A stretch of 64,000 nt of DNA, from contig QAMM01000002.1 in the NCBI GenBank assembly GCA_003150405.1, forward strand, positions 62,001 to 126,000. The letters run 5' to 3'. Below the pieces are notes generated by a model that worked only from the letters and a program-made list of their open reading frames with translations, was not told the DNA's origin and did no database searches. Source of the stretch: Clostridiales bacterium. GTDB taxonomy: Bacteria > Bacillota > Clostridia > Oscillospirales > Ruminococcaceae. This document shows positions 33,666 to 43,076 of the stretch, in pieces (position 1 is the first letter of the stretch; each line of letters opens with the position of its first letter). The position numbers were made by a program, and so were the translations under genes.

Positions 33666-35120
33666 ATGTCACAACAACCCTACGATGTACTCGTCATCGG
33701 CGCCGGCATTGTCGGCGGCGCCGTTCTTTATGAATTAGCCAAATACCAGCTCCGCATTGCCATTATTGACAAAGAAAACGATGTTGCCGAAGGCACCACC
33801 AAGGCAAACAGCGCCATTGTCCACGCCGGATACGATCCCCGTCCCGGCTCCAAAATGGCTTTTCACAATGTACGCGGCTGTGCCATGGTAAAGGCACTAT
33901 GCGAACGTTTTGACGTCCATTACAGCAACTGCGGCTCTCTGGTCATTGCCACCGATGAACAGGAAAACGACACTCTCCGCACACTGTATCAGCGCGGTTT
34001 GCAAAACGGCGTTCCGGGGCTGCAGCTGCTTTCCCGCGAAGAGACTCTCGCAATGGAACCAAACCTCAATTCCGCACTCACCGGAGCTCTTTATGCTCCC
34101 AGCGCCGGTATTGTCAGCCCATGGGAGCTCTGCATCGCCCTTGTGGAAAATGCCGTACAAAATGGCGCAGACTTCTTTTTAGAGCAGGAAGTTACCGCCA
34201 TTGCCCCTTCTGCTGCTGGATGGCGGGTGACCACTGCACAAGGGCTTACATTAGAAACACGTACCCTTGTCAATGCAGCCGGCGTTTATGCCGACCGCAT
34301 CCATGACATGGCAGCGCCACATGATTTTACCATTGGCGCCGCAAAGGGCGAATACTATCTGCTTGACAAAAACCAGGGCGGACTGGTAGGCCGCGTCATC
34401 TTTCAATGCCCCAGCAAAGCGGGCAAAGGGGTGCTGGTTGCCCCAACGGTGCATGGCAACCTGATTGTTGGCCCTGACCGGACCGACGGATGCGAAAAAG
34501 ACGACCTTTCTACCACCCAGGCCGGCTTGGACTTTGTCAAAGAGACCATCCAAAAAAGCTGCACCAAGGTAGATTTTCGCCAGTCCATCCGCAATTTTGC
34601 AGGCCTGCGCGCCATTGCCAACTACGACGATTTCATCATCCGTGAGGTGCCCGGCTGCAAAGGGTTTATTGAACTGGCCGGGATTCAGTCACCTGGGCTT
34701 ACCTCAGCCCCCTCTATCGCACTGGAGGCGGTGGAGCTACTGAAGCAGGCTGGACTTGAACTCCGCAAAAAGGAACAGCACGTCAACAGCCGCACCGTCA
34801 CCCGGATGAAGGAGCTGTCCCCGGAGGAGCAGCAACAGAAAATCAAGGAAAATCCGCTCTACGGGCGGGTGATTTGCCGGTGTGAAACCATCACCGAGGG
34901 CGAAATTGTAGACGCCCTCCGCAGCCCCATTGCCCCACCGACCATTGACGCTGTCAAACGGCGTGCCGGCGCAGGAATGGGCCGCTGCCAAGGCGGGTTC
35001 TGTTCGCCGCGTGTGCTGGAAATCATTGCGCGGGAACGCGGCATTGCGCCACCAGAAGTCCTGCAGGACAGGCCGGGCAGTTACCTCCTGCTGTCCAAAT
35101 TACCAAAGGAGGAGTGCTGA
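33666..35120 (+). CDS. FAD-dependent glycerol-3-phosphate dehydrogenase-like oxidoreductase (GlpA/LhgO type)
   Basis: A 484-residue flavoprotein. IGAGIVGGAVLYELAK (residues 10-25) is the FAD fold; TTKANSAIVHAGYDP is a DAO-family marker; GVLVAPTVHGNLIVGP fits the GlpA/LhgO group. A C-terminal BFD-like domain carries RVICRCETITEGEIV and GRCQGGFCSP, four Cys for a [2Fe-2S] cluster. With the next two genes it forms a cassette seen in clostridial glycerol-3-phosphate oxidation, but 2-hydroxy-acid substrates are possible. ATG at 33666 with CCGGAGG site. Confidence 0.88.
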   Translation: MSQQPYDVLVIGAGIVGGAVLYELAKYQLRIAIIDKENDVAEGTTKANSAIVHAGYDPRPGSKMAFHNVRGCAMVKALCERFDVHYSNCGSLVIATDEQENDTLRTLYQRGLQNGVPGLQLLSREETLAMEPNLNSALTGALYAPSAGIVSPWELCIALVENAVQNGADFFLEQEVTAIAPSAAGWRVTTAQGLTLETRTLVNAAGVYADRIHDMAAPHDFTIGAAKGEYYLLDKNQGGLVGRVIFQCPSKAGKGVLVAPTVHGNLIVGPDRTDGCEKDDLSTTQAGLDFVKETIQKSCTKVDFRQSIRNFAGLRAIANYDDFIIREVPGCKGFIELAGIQSPGLTSAPSIALEAVELLKQAGLELRKKEQHVNSRTVTRMKELSPEEQQQKIKENPLYGRVICRCETITEGEIVDALRSPIAPPTIDAVKRRAGAGMGRCQGGFCSPRVLEIIARERGIAPPEVLQDRPGSYLLLSKLPKEEC

Positions 35121-35121
35121 A

Positions 35122-36384
35122 ATGGTTTTTGACGTCATTATCATAGGAGGCGGCCCAGCCGGGCTTGCCGCCGCGGTCAGCGCCCATGAGCACGGTGCCG
35201 GAAGCATCCTCATTCTCGAACGCGACAAGGAACTCGGCGGCATTTTAAACCAATGCATCCACAATGGGTTCGGTCTACATTACTTTAAAGAAGAACTGAC
35301 CGGCCCGGAATACGCCGGACGGTTCATTGATATGCTGGAGTCAACCGGTGCAGAGGTCAAGCTCGACACCATGGTCTTGCATATTACCAAAGACCGGAAA
35401 GTGCATGCGATCAATACCATAGACGGTTATATGGTGCTGGAGGCCAAAGCCATTGTCCTTGCAATGGGCTGCCGGGAACGCACCCGCGGCGCCATCGCCA
35501 TTCCGGGCGACCGTCCAGCCGGAATTTTCACCGCCGGCACCGCCCAGCGTTACATCAATATGGAAGGCTACCTCTGCGGAAAACGGGTGGTTATTCTTGG
35601 TTCAGGGGACATTGGCCTCATTATGGCCCGCCGCATGACGCTGGAAGGTGCTAAGGTGCTCGCCTGCGTCGAACTCATGCCATACTCCAACGGGCTGACC
35701 CGCAACATCGTCCAATGTTTGAACGATTACAACATTCCGCTTTATCTGTCCCATACCATCACCAACATCAAAGGAAAGGCGCGGGTAGAGCAGGTCACAG
35801 TTTCCAAAGTGGATGAAAACCGCCGCCCCATTCCCGGCACTGAAATGGTGTTTGACTGCGATACCGTTCTGCTTTCGGTCGGGCTGATCCCAGAAAATGA
35901 ACTCAGCCGTGAAGCGGAAATCGTCATCGATCCGCGCACCAACGGTGCCGTTGTCTGTGAGAACATGGAAACCTCTATCCCCGGTGTGTTTGCCTGCGGC
36001 AATGTTGTCCACGTTCATGATCTAGTGGATTTTGTTTCCGCTGAAAGCGCCAAAGCGGGGGCAGCAGCCGCTGCTTATGCAAAGAATGGCCGCGTTTCTG
36101 TCGCTCCCTGCATCCTTCTCCAAAATGGTGCAGAAATCGGCTACACCGTGCCTCAGAAAATACGTCCTGCACAGGTAGAAAAGATGGTCGAGGTCTATTT
36201 CCGGGTACGGAGCGTGCTCAGAAACTGTGATGTCGTTGTTTCTTCAGGCGGTACCGAATTAATGCGCCTGCACCGCGATCACATGGCGCCGGGCGAGATG
36301 GAAAAAATCGTTCTGCCCGCTGCAAAGCTCGCACAGGTGCAGGGAAATCAACTCACAATCGCGATTGGAGGCGGCGACAAATGA
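35122..36384 (+). CDS. NAD(P)/FAD-dependent oxidoreductase, partner subunit
   Basis: A 420-residue pyridine-nucleotide-disulfide-type flavoprotein. FAD motif IIIGGGPAGLAAA (residues 6-18), an NAD motif VVILGSGDIGLIMARR (about 155-170) and SIPGVFACGNVVHVHDLVD near the end. Likely transfers electrons between the first subunit and NAD or another carrier. ATG is one base behind the upstream stop with GGAGGAGTGCTGAA before it; the frame is open further upstream but inside the previous gene. Confidence 0.88.
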   Translation: MVFDVIIIGGGPAGLAAAVSAHEHGAGSILILERDKELGGILNQCIHNGFGLHYFKEELTGPEYAGRFIDMLESTGAEVKLDTMVLHITKDRKVHAINTIDGYMVLEAKAIVLAMGCRERTRGAIAIPGDRPAGIFTAGTAQRYINMEGYLCGKRVVILGSGDIGLIMARRMTLEGAKVLACVELMPYSNGLTRNIVQCLNDYNIPLYLSHTITNIKGKARVEQVTVSKVDENRRPIPGTEMVFDCDTVLLSVGLIPENELSREAEIVIDPRTNGAVVCENMETSIPGVFACGNVVHVHDLVDFVSAESAKAGAAAAAYAKNGRVSVAPCILLQNGAEIGYTVPQKIRPAQVEKMVEVYFRVRSVLRNCDVVVSSGGTELMRLHRDHMAPGEMEKIVLPAAKLAQVQGNQLTIAIGGGDK

Positions 36385-36740
36385 AAGAACTCATCTGCAT
36401 TGTCTGTCCAAAGGGTTGCCATCTCAAGGTAGACGAACAAAATGGTTATACGGTAACCGGGGCTTCCTGCCCGCGTGGAGAGGCTTATGGTAAAAAAGAG
36501 TTGACTGCTCCTACCCGCACCGTCACCTCTACTGTCAGCATTACCGGTGCTCTGCACGATCGTCTGCCGGTTAAAACCAATGCAGAACTGCCCAAACAGC
36601 TGATTTTTGACGCAGTTCAAGCGTTAAAAGCAGTACAGGTCGCCGCACCTGTCAAGCGGGGCGATATTGTTTTACAAGATGTTCTCGGCACCGGAATTCA
36701 TTTTATTGCCACCAAAGATATGGATCCGGTTGCAAAATAA
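36381..36740 (+). CDS. DUF1667 domain protein
   Basis: A 119-residue protein with ICIVCPKGCHL at residues 5-15 and ASCPRGEAYG at about 28-37: four Cys likely to hold a metal or FeS centre. DUF1667 proteins are regularly the third gene of this dehydrogenase cassette, so an electron-transfer or assembly subunit is inferred. Start overlaps the previous stop (ATGA). Confidence 0.88.
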   Translation: MKELICIVCPKGCHLKVDEQNGYTVTGASCPRGEAYGKKELTAPTRTVTSTVSITGALHDRLPVKTNAELPKQLIFDAVQALKAVQVAAPVKRGDIVLQDVLGTGIHFIATKDMDPVAK

Positions 36741-36804
36741 AAATAGTCCCCCACTTTCAAATGGTGAACCCTACCGGATGATACAGAAATTTTCATCATA
36801 CAAA

Positions 36805-36838
36805 GAGCAGCCCCGGAAAATTTCCGGAGCTGCTTTTT
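36805..36838 (+). terminator. terminator after the dehydrogenase cassette
   Basis: GAGCAGC...CCGGAAAATTTCCGG...GCTGCTTTTT, a stem with one internal mismatch and a T-run. Confidence 0.75.
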
Positions 36839-36927
36839 CACGTCTTATCCAGATAAGTTGAGCGCTTCAACCGCAAAGTACGCTTTGTTTTCAGCAATGG
36901 TATCAAAAGCGCTTTTCTTCGCTCTTT

Positions 36928-38166
36928 TTATGCTTCGTGTTTCATTTTCCGCAGGATTGCCCCCGCTTTGACCGGTGCTTCTACCGGAAAAGAACATTTC
37001 ATCAACGGGTGCGGCGCACTCTCAATCGCTTCACCCGCTTCATTGTAAAGCGCAGAAACGACCACCCGCCGCACACCGGCGCGCGGCTCTAGCAGCTCCA
37101 GCACATCGCCCACATTAAATTTATTCTTCTGGGTGCAGTACAGCATGCCTTCCCGGTATTCATCCACCAGCGCTACCACATCGTACCCGCGGATATAACC
37201 GCCGTTTTCGTAATACTGCCCCTGTTCCGGCCGGCCAAAATAAAAACCAGTGGAATACTGCCGGTGGCTGACCTTACGCACTTCTTCGTACAGCCATTCC
37301 GGACACTGGTAATGAGCCGGATCGGTGCGGTACAAATCCACTGCATTGCGGTAGGCATTGGTGACGACCGAAACGTAGTAGGAGGATTTCGCGCGCCCTT
37401 CAATTTTAAAGCTGCTAATCCCCGCTGCGGCAAGCTTGTCAACATGTTCAATCATACACAGGTCTTTGGCATTGAGAATGTAGCTTCCGCGCTCATCCTC
37501 TTCAATGGGAAAGTATAGCCCCGGGCGTTTTTCCTCTACCAAATGGTATCCCCAGCGACAGGGCTGAGCGCATTCACCACGGTTCGCATCCCGTCCGGTC
37601 AGGTACTGCGAAAGCAGACACCGTCCCGAGAAGGAGACACACATCGCACCGTGTACAAAGGTTTCAATTTCCAGTTCCGACGGCGTTTTATCCCGAATAC
37701 GCGCAATATCATCCAGCGACAGTTCTCTGGCCAGCACCACTCGCCTGGCCCCCATTCGGTACAGCTCCGCCGCCGTCAGGTAGTTGACAACCCCTGTCTG
37801 GGTAGAGATATGCACCTCCATTTCCGGAATAATGCGTTTCACCAGAGAGAGCACACCAATGTCGGTTACGATTACCGCGTCAACATCCGCACGCTCTACG
37901 CTTTTTAAAAATTCCGGCAGCGCTTCTATTTCCTCATTGGTCGGCAGGGTGTTGCAGGTCAAATAAACGCGCACCCCGTTCTGGTGTGCAAGTGCCACAC
38001 CCTTTTGCAGTCCTTCTTCTGAAAAATTCGCAGAGGCCGCCCGCATGCCAAAGCGGGAACCACCTAAATAAACCGCATCCGCGCCAAAACGAACAGCCGC
38101 CTGCAGGCATTCAAAATCCCCCGCCGGAGCAAGCACTTCGGGACAATCTCTCATTTTCATCTTCAT
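36928..38166 (-). CDS. U32 family peptidase-like protein (TrhP/YegQ type)
   Basis: About 412 residues. The N-terminal PEVLAPAGDFECLQAAVRFGADAVYLGG is diagnostic of peptidase family U32. The Cys cluster SGRCLLSQ...GECAQPCRWGY (about 180-205) and C-terminal CTQKNKFNVGDVLE complete it. Members of this branch act in 5-hydroxyuridine formation at U34 of tRNA, others are reported as collagenase-like. Start is uncertain among closely spaced ATG codons; 38166 overlaps the mltG stop (TGATG). Confidence 0.9.
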   Translation of the reverse strand: MKMKMRDCPEVLAPAGDFECLQAAVRFGADAVYLGGSRFGMRAASANFSEEGLQKGVALAHQNGVRVYLTCNTLPTNEEIEALPEFLKSVERADVDAVIVTDIGVLSLVKRIIPEMEVHISTQTGVVNYLTAAELYRMGARRVVLARELSLDDIARIRDKTPSELEIETFVHGAMCVSFSGRCLLSQYLTGRDANRGECAQPCRWGYHLVEEKRPGLYFPIEEDERGSYILNAKDLCMIEHVDKLAAAGISSFKIEGRAKSSYYVSVVTNAYRNAVDLYRTDPAHYQCPEWLYEEVRKVSHRQYSTGFYFGRPEQGQYYENGGYIRGYDVVALVDEYREGMLYCTQKNKFNVGDVLELLEPRAGVRRVVVSALYNEAGEAIESAPHPLMKCSFPVEAPVKAGAILRKMKHEA

Positions 38167-39488
38167 CACGCGTTCGGAATCCCCAGCTTCTGACAGTTGG
38201 CCTGATGCTCTGCATAGGTGCTGGCGTAGTAAATTTCACCGGTCTTGGTATCGTGAACAAAATAGAAATAATTGGTGTTTTCCGGCTTCAGCGCCGCTTT
38301 TATAGCAGCCTCGCCCGGATTGCAAATCGGCCCAACCGGCAGCCCATTGCAAACATTGGTGTTGTACGCATCGTACATCTCCTGGTTTGCCACCGTGCTA
38401 TTCGGCTTGATGACCTCCTCCACATACAGGATGGTCGGGTCGGTCTGCAGGTGTGGAAACTGGTTCGGCGCATTCAAACGATTGTAAAAGACCGAAGCAA
38501 TACCAGCCATTTGATCGTCATTGGCGGCCTCCGCCTGAATGAGCGACGCCATAATGATAATCTCTTCCATTGTTTTGCCGCTCTGTTCAATCTGAGCACG
38601 GTACGGCGCAATCTTTTCCTCAAAGTTTGCAAAGATCTTCTTCGCCACGTTGGCTGGTTCATCATCTTTATAGAAGATGTATTTATCCGGGAAAACATAA
38701 CCCTCCATGCGGTAGAAGCGCAGCGGATTGGCCGTAACATCTTGCTCAAACGCAAAGCCGAAGTTATTGCGGTTTACTTCCTGAATAAATTCCTCCGCGC
38801 TGCACACACCGTTCTGCTCAAGGTTTTGGGCAATCTCATACAGGTTGTCGCCCTCCTTGATGAGAACTTCCACCACGTCATCGCTTTCGGGTACCTCCTG
38901 CAGCTTGGCTACAATTTCCGAGTAGGAGGCCCTTGCATACAAATCATGCTTGCCAGCCTGGAAGGTATCTCCAACGCCGTCAAGCTTGACTACAATCTTG
39001 AACAGCCACGGATAACGGATCACCCCGGCATCTCCAAGCAAATCAGCAATCTCGTCCGCTGATACACCGCGGTCGACTTCAACGGTGATGACCTGGTTTT
39101 CGTTTTTTTCCATCCCGAGAATATCGGTTACACCCATCATCAGAGTCGCAGCAAGGGTTACCGAAATGGCAATAATGCACAGCGTAAACAGCAACACCCG
39201 CAGCCAGCGGGTTTTGTTTTTACGCTTTACCTTCTCCAGGTGCCGTTCCTCCGCTTTGGCTTCCTCCCGCACCTTCAGAATTTTTTCCCGTGTCTCAGTA
39301 TCCGGGCCAATCTCTGCTTTCAGTTCTTCGTATGCTTTGTCAAAATCAATTTCATCAAGCTGGAAGGTGCTGCCCGGCTCCTGTCCGGAAGGCTTTTCGC
39401 CCGGGTCAGCGCCCGGCGCCGTTTTTTCCTCCGGCTGTTCCGGATTTTGGTTTTCCTGCTCCTGATCCCGGTTTTTGTCTTCCGCCAC
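38166..39488 (-). CDS. mltG: endolytic transglycosylase MltG (YceG-like)
   Basis: Cleaves nascent glycan strands and limits their length. A 440-residue protein: an acidic/Pro-rich cytoplasmic N-terminus (about 1-90), one transmembrane helix (LLFTLCIIAISVTLAATLMM, about 97-116), a LysM-like part, then the YceG domain with catalytic Glu in MASLIQAEAAND and LQTDPTILYV, GLPVGPICNPG. GTG start with AGGATG upstream. Its first 83 bases overlap the cyclo-ligase gene in another frame. Confidence 0.93.
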   Translation of the reverse strand: MAEDKNRDQEQENQNPEQPEEKTAPGADPGEKPSGQEPGSTFQLDEIDFDKAYEELKAEIGPDTETREKILKVREEAKAEERHLEKVKRKNKTRWLRVLLFTLCIIAISVTLAATLMMGVTDILGMEKNENQVITVEVDRGVSADEIADLLGDAGVIRYPWLFKIVVKLDGVGDTFQAGKHDLYARASYSEIVAKLQEVPESDDVVEVLIKEGDNLYEIAQNLEQNGVCSAEEFIQEVNRNNFGFAFEQDVTANPLRFYRMEGYVFPDKYIFYKDDEPANVAKKIFANFEEKIAPYRAQIEQSGKTMEEIIIMASLIQAEAANDDQMAGIASVFYNRLNAPNQFPHLQTDPTILYVEEVIKPNSTVANQEMYDAYNTNVCNGLPVGPICNPGEAAIKAALKPENTNYFYFVHDTKTGEIYYASTYAEHQANCQKLGIPNA

Positions 39489-40092
39489 GTCTTCTCATCC
39501 TCTCATTTTTTGGTACCCGCCGTATACCGGTTTCATGGACAAGCCAGTGTACCGGCCTGTCGTAATACCCATGCGGCAATAATTTTACCGTCATTTCTTC
39601 ATAACAAATACCAATTTTTACCCCATGGTATTGCTGCAAAAAGCGATCATAATAACCTTTCCCGTATCCAAGCCGAAAGCCCTCTGCATCAAAAACCAGC
39701 CCTGGCACAATGCAGACGGCGCTACGCGGAAAAAAAGTCACCTTTCTCGACCGTTTCGGGTCCGGCTCCAACACGCCGTAGGTGCCGGGAACAAGCTCTT
39801 CCAGCGAACGGATCTCATAAAAATCCACGGTATAGGTTTCCGGAAGCGAAATGGGCACACAGACCCGCTTTCCCGCAGCCAAAGCGTCTTCAATCAGACG
39901 TTTGGTATCCACCTCGTCGGCAAGTGATACATAACACAATAACCAAGGTGCCTTTTGGTATACCGGCATTGCCTCCAACGCCGCCCGAATAGCCTCATCC
40001 CGCTTTTCCTTTACGTCCGGCGGGATCGCACGCCGTTTTTGTTTGTATTCCGCGCGTATCTCCTGTTTAAGGGCTTTCATTGTAGAAGCCAC
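39406..40092 (-). CDS. 5-formyltetrahydrofolate cyclo-ligase
   Basis: ATP-dependent return of 5-formyl-THF to 5,10-methenyl-THF. About 228 residues: basic N-terminus KQEIRAEYKQKRR, then VCIVPGLVFDAEGFRLGYGKGYYDRFL, which is the family signature. The last 30 residues are Gly/Lys/Arg-rich, unlike typical members, and are encoded where the frame overlaps mltG. Start: GTG at 40092 suits the AAAGGA site; TTG at 40101 and ATG at 40080 are alternatives. Folate role links it to thyX in the same operon. Confidence 0.88.
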   Translation of the reverse strand: MASTMKALKQEIRAEYKQKRRAIPPDVKEKRDEAIRAALEAMPVYQKAPWLLCYVSLADEVDTKRLIEDALAAGKRVCVPISLPETYTVDFYEIRSLEELVPGTYGVLEPDPKRSRKVTFFPRSAVCIVPGLVFDAEGFRLGYGKGYYDRFLQQYHGVKIGICYEEMTVKLLPHGYYDRPVHWLVHETGIRRVPKNERMRRRGGRQKPGSGAGKPKSGTAGGKNGAGR

Positions 40093-40118
40093 AGCATCCA
40101 ATCCTTTCCGCCAGCGCC

Positions 40119-40658
40119 TTATTGGTCGACAACCGACGCCTTTAACAGATCAATCCGCGCCGAGCCCATCAGGGCTTCTCCGAGCTTATAGGCAAATTGG
40201 TCAGCAAAATGCACCGATGTTGCCGTAATGAATTTCCCGTCCATGTAAACACCCGGCTCCTGAATAAGCGCCGTACCCATTTGAGATTCATATCCTGGAA
40301 AGCAGGTGGCACGCCGGCCGTCTAGAAGGCCCTTATGACCGAGAATGGACGGTGCCGCACAGATAGCTCCCACCCATTTCTCATGCTTCACGCAATAATC
40401 AATGGAGTCCTGTACCACTTGGGATTGTTCCAAGTTCAGGGTACCCGGCAGGCCACCCGGCAGCACAATCATCTCCGCAGACGGAAGATCTATTTGTCCT
40501 GGCAGGACATCCGCAATCACCCGGATACCGTGCGAACCGCGAACCGCAATTCCAGTTACCCCCACCGTCTTAACTTCCAGCTCACACCGGCGCAGATAAT
40601 CCACTGGTGTCAGAGCCTCAATTTCTTCAAAACCATCGGCCAAAAATACATAAATCAT
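40119..40658 (-). CDS. DJ-1/PfpI family protein
   Basis: A 179-residue DJ-1-type protein. The nucleophile elbow WVGAICAAPSILG places Cys at about 99, with the acidic partner in FLADGFEEIEALTP (residues 5-18) and a His in ATSVHFADQ. Family members are linked to glyoxal/protein repair or stress, though actual activity varies. Start ATG with GGAGGATTTCAG. Sits between the GNAT and cyclo-ligase genes. Confidence 0.9.
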   Translation of the reverse strand: MIYVFLADGFEEIEALTPVDYLRRCELEVKTVGVTGIAVRGSHGIRVIADVLPGQIDLPSAEMIVLPGGLPGTLNLEQSQVVQDSIDYCVKHEKWVGAICAAPSILGHKGLLDGRRATCFPGYESQMGTALIQEPGVYMDGKFITATSVHFADQFAYKLGEALMGSARIDLLKASVVDQ

Positions 40659-40671
40659 CTGAAATCCTCCT

Positions 40672-41520
40672 TTAGTCGAGAACCAGGTTCATATAGCCGT
40701 CCGAACGCCCCAACACCGCCTTACGGCAGACCTCATTCAGCACACAAGCCATACCGTGCCGCACCACCGTTTCCCCGGAAGCAGCCGGAAATTTGGCCCG
40801 GATGTTTGCCACGCCAAAATTCACTGCCAATGCGCCGCTGCATCGGTTTAGTTCGGCTTCAGTCAGGTTTGTTTCCTTGACGACCAGTGTTGTCTCTATT
40901 TTAGTACAAACCGCATAGCCTTGTAAAGACCGGTCTTGCAACAAAACAATCTTACCACCGGAAAATTCCGCTTCTTCATACAAATAAGCAGTCGCCAGAG
41001 GAGTAAAATGCAATGCTCGCGGCATACCAGCTAAAAAAGCTTCCCGCAAACTTAAAAATTCTTCTTTTCCACAGGGTCTTACCGTCTGCCCGCTATTTAT
41101 GCCCGGCGTCACCTTCATTTCCCGTACCCCAAAAGCAGTCCGGTACCCAAGCCGTCCATAATAATCATACAAGCTGTCTGACGCTGGGAACAGCGCCACT
41201 ACCTTTATTCCCTGTCCACGCATCCGCTCATGCGCCGCATTTAACAGCGCGGATGCCAACCCTCTGCCCTGCATAGCCGGATCGGTGGCTACCGCATAGA
41301 TATACCGCGCCGAAAGCCGTTCGTGTTCCAGCGCGTATTCCGCAGGAATCAAGGTGAGCATGGAGCCAATCTTCCCATTTTCCCGCATCACCATCGTTTC
41401 AAACAATGGAAACCCATGGGTGAAATAGTAGTCCATATACCAGTCCGGATCGCCAAAACAGCGTCTCCAAATTTCTTTGAGCCGTGGAAGATCGCCCGGC
41501 CCCGCAATCCCCGCCGTCAT
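40672..41520 (-). CDS. GNAT family N-acetyltransferase
   Basis: A 282-residue Eis-like acetyltransferase. The acetyl-CoA binding motif is AVATDPAMQGRGLASALLNA (about 76-95), followed by a strand-helix pair VVALFPASDSLYDYYGRLGY. The C-terminal half (about 150-282) is a second, diverged GNAT-like or SCP2-like domain. Acceptor unknown. Its ATG overlaps the DUF2156 stop codon (ATGA). Confidence 0.85.
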   Translation of the reverse strand: MTAGIAGPGDLPRLKEIWRRCFGDPDWYMDYYFTHGFPLFETMVMRENGKIGSMLTLIPAEYALEHERLSARYIYAVATDPAMQGRGLASALLNAAHERMRGQGIKVVALFPASDSLYDYYGRLGYRTAFGVREMKVTPGINSGQTVRPCGKEEFLSLREAFLAGMPRALHFTPLATAYLYEEAEFSGGKIVLLQDRSLQGYAVCTKIETTLVVKETNLTEAELNRCSGALAVNFGVANIRAKFPAASGETVVRHGMACVLNEVCRKAVLGRSDGYMNLVLD

Positions 41521-42407
41521 TTCAGCGTTGCGCGGTAGCGCTCAGTAAACATAACCGGATTATAAGACATCTTCGCACGCCGCAGGCCCTCAACTCCCAA
41601 ATCCTCCTCACGATTGACATAAAGGCAGTTTGAAGCAAACATCGCCGCGCATTCCCGGTTGATCATCGGGTAAGCGCCCGGTACATCGGCGTTTGCCTTT
41701 TCAATATGCACGCCAAAGGTATCCGAATTAATCTGCTCTCCAACCGAATAAGCAACGACCTTGCCCTCCTGCTTAAGAATGCATCCTTTGAAGTCCAGCT
41801 CAAAGAAATATTTGAGCGCCTTGCGGGCAGCGCACATCTCCTCGCGTTTGCTCGGGTCGTTCCCGCAATCGTTCTGGGCGCACCAAAAGTCGTTAAACTC
41901 GTTGCAGAGTGCAATGTTCTCTGCCGTAATCGGCTCTACGCTCCACTCCTTTTCCACGAAACGATTGATAAAATTGCGCTTGGAATGCAGTTTTTTCCCT
42001 TTCAGGGTGATAAGGCTTTCCGCCGAATAGATGTAGTCGAAGTAATCCCGGCGCTCTTCGAACTCAAAGCGCCCCGGCATCAATTCCTCTAGCTTTTGTT
42101 TGTTCTGCTCATGGCTCACATGCATCACAAAAGGGAAGGCATGTGCCTGCGCATAGTCCATCATCACCTCAACAACTTCCCGCAAGTCCCCTTCCCCAGC
42201 CGGAAAGGCAAAATGCTTGGCCTGTTCGTTGAACTGAAGGTAAAAATCCTTGTACCGCGCAATACGGGAACTATAAGCGTTCGCCCAAATAAAGTTGTTG
42301 CCAAAACAGTATTCGCTACCCCAGAAATCACTTTTTTTCAGCAGTTCATCAATCCACGGCTTGTCCGAAAGCTCAATCATTCTGAAATCCAGTTTTGTTT
42401 CTATCAT
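41517..42407 (-). CDS. DUF2156 domain protein
   Basis: A 296-residue protein of DUF2156, the acyltransferase-like fold also found as the catalytic domain of lysylphosphatidylglycerol synthases. Signs are SKRNFINRF after KKLHSKRN, FNDFWCAQND and YSVGEQINSDTFGVHIEKAN, with PMINREC near the end. No membrane helices, so this is a soluble stand-alone copy; aminoacyl-tRNA-dependent transfer is possible but not shown. Start ATG lies 6 bases after the tmk stop. Confidence 0.85.
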   Translation of the reverse strand: MIETKLDFRMIELSDKPWIDELLKKSDFWGSEYCFGNNFIWANAYSSRIARYKDFYLQFNEQAKHFAFPAGEGDLREVVEVMMDYAQAHAFPFVMHVSHEQNKQKLEELMPGRFEFEERRDYFDYIYSAESLITLKGKKLHSKRNFINRFVEKEWSVEPITAENIALCNEFNDFWCAQNDCGNDPSKREEMCAARKALKYFFELDFKGCILKQEGKVVAYSVGEQINSDTFGVHIEKANADVPGAYPMINRECAAMFASNCLYVNREEDLGVEGLRRAKMSYNPVMFTERYRATLK

Positions 42408-42413
42408 GCTGTA

Positions 42414-43076
42414 TTACATCCCATCTGTTAAGTTTACCAAATCTTTCTGAATCTCGCCAATGCCGCGCGGCGCGCCATTTTCACTGCACGGAAGCACCGT
42501 CCATCCCTGCCGTTTGGCCGCATAAAGCGCCGCTTCCCGGCAGGACAGCAAATAAGCGCGATTACTCTCATGAATATCCTTTTTGGCTTCGTCTCCGCCA
42601 TACCGTCCCGACAGCAGCTTCTGGGAAACCTCCGGCGGCATATCCAAAAAAATCACCAAATCCGGTTTGGGCAATCCCAGCAGGCGGTATTCATAATCCA
42701 TCAGCCAATCAAGGTAGGTATTCCATTCGCTCCCGGGAAGTTTTCCCATTTGATGAATGGCGTTCGAAGTGGTATACCGCGCTGCAAGCACCAACGCGCC
42801 CGCCTCATAATCCTTCTGCCAGAATTTTTTATAGCTCGCATAGCGATCCACCGCATAAAAGGAGGACGCCGCATAGGCATTGACGCTGCTTGCATCACTA
42901 CCGAATTCCCCTGCAAGGTACATTTTGACCAGCGCTGACGAAGGTTCGCCGTAATCCGGAAAGGAAATGGGACAAACCTTTCGCCCGTTTTGCTGCATCG
43001 CCTTTTGGAGCAGCTCAAACTGGGTGGATTTTCCACTTCCATCAAGCCCGTCCAAAACAACCAGTTTTCCACTCAT
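42414..43076 (-). CDS. tmk: thymidylate kinase
   Basis: Phosphorylates dTMP to dTDP (220 aa). P-loop [14 protein letters not shown] (residues 6-19), [14 protein letters not shown] (DRY/R-region equivalent), and [14 protein letters not shown] before the lid. It differs in detail from the standard FEGIDGAGKST type, and is closer to the clostridial thymidylate-kinase-like group. Overlaps the thyX stop by 4 bases (ATGA), so it is directly downstream of the enzyme that makes its substrate. Confidence 0.88.
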   Translation of the reverse strand: MSGKLVVLDGLDGSGKSTQFELLQKAMQQNGRKVCPISFPDYGEPSSALVKMYLAGEFGSDASSVNAYAASSFYAVDRYASYKKFWQKDYEAGALVLAARYTTSNAIHQMGKLPGSEWNTYLDWLMDYEYRLLGLPKPDLVIFLDMPPEVSQKLLSGRYGGDEAKKDIHESNRAYLLSCREAALYAAKRQGWTVLPCSENGAPRGIGEIQKDLVNLTDGM

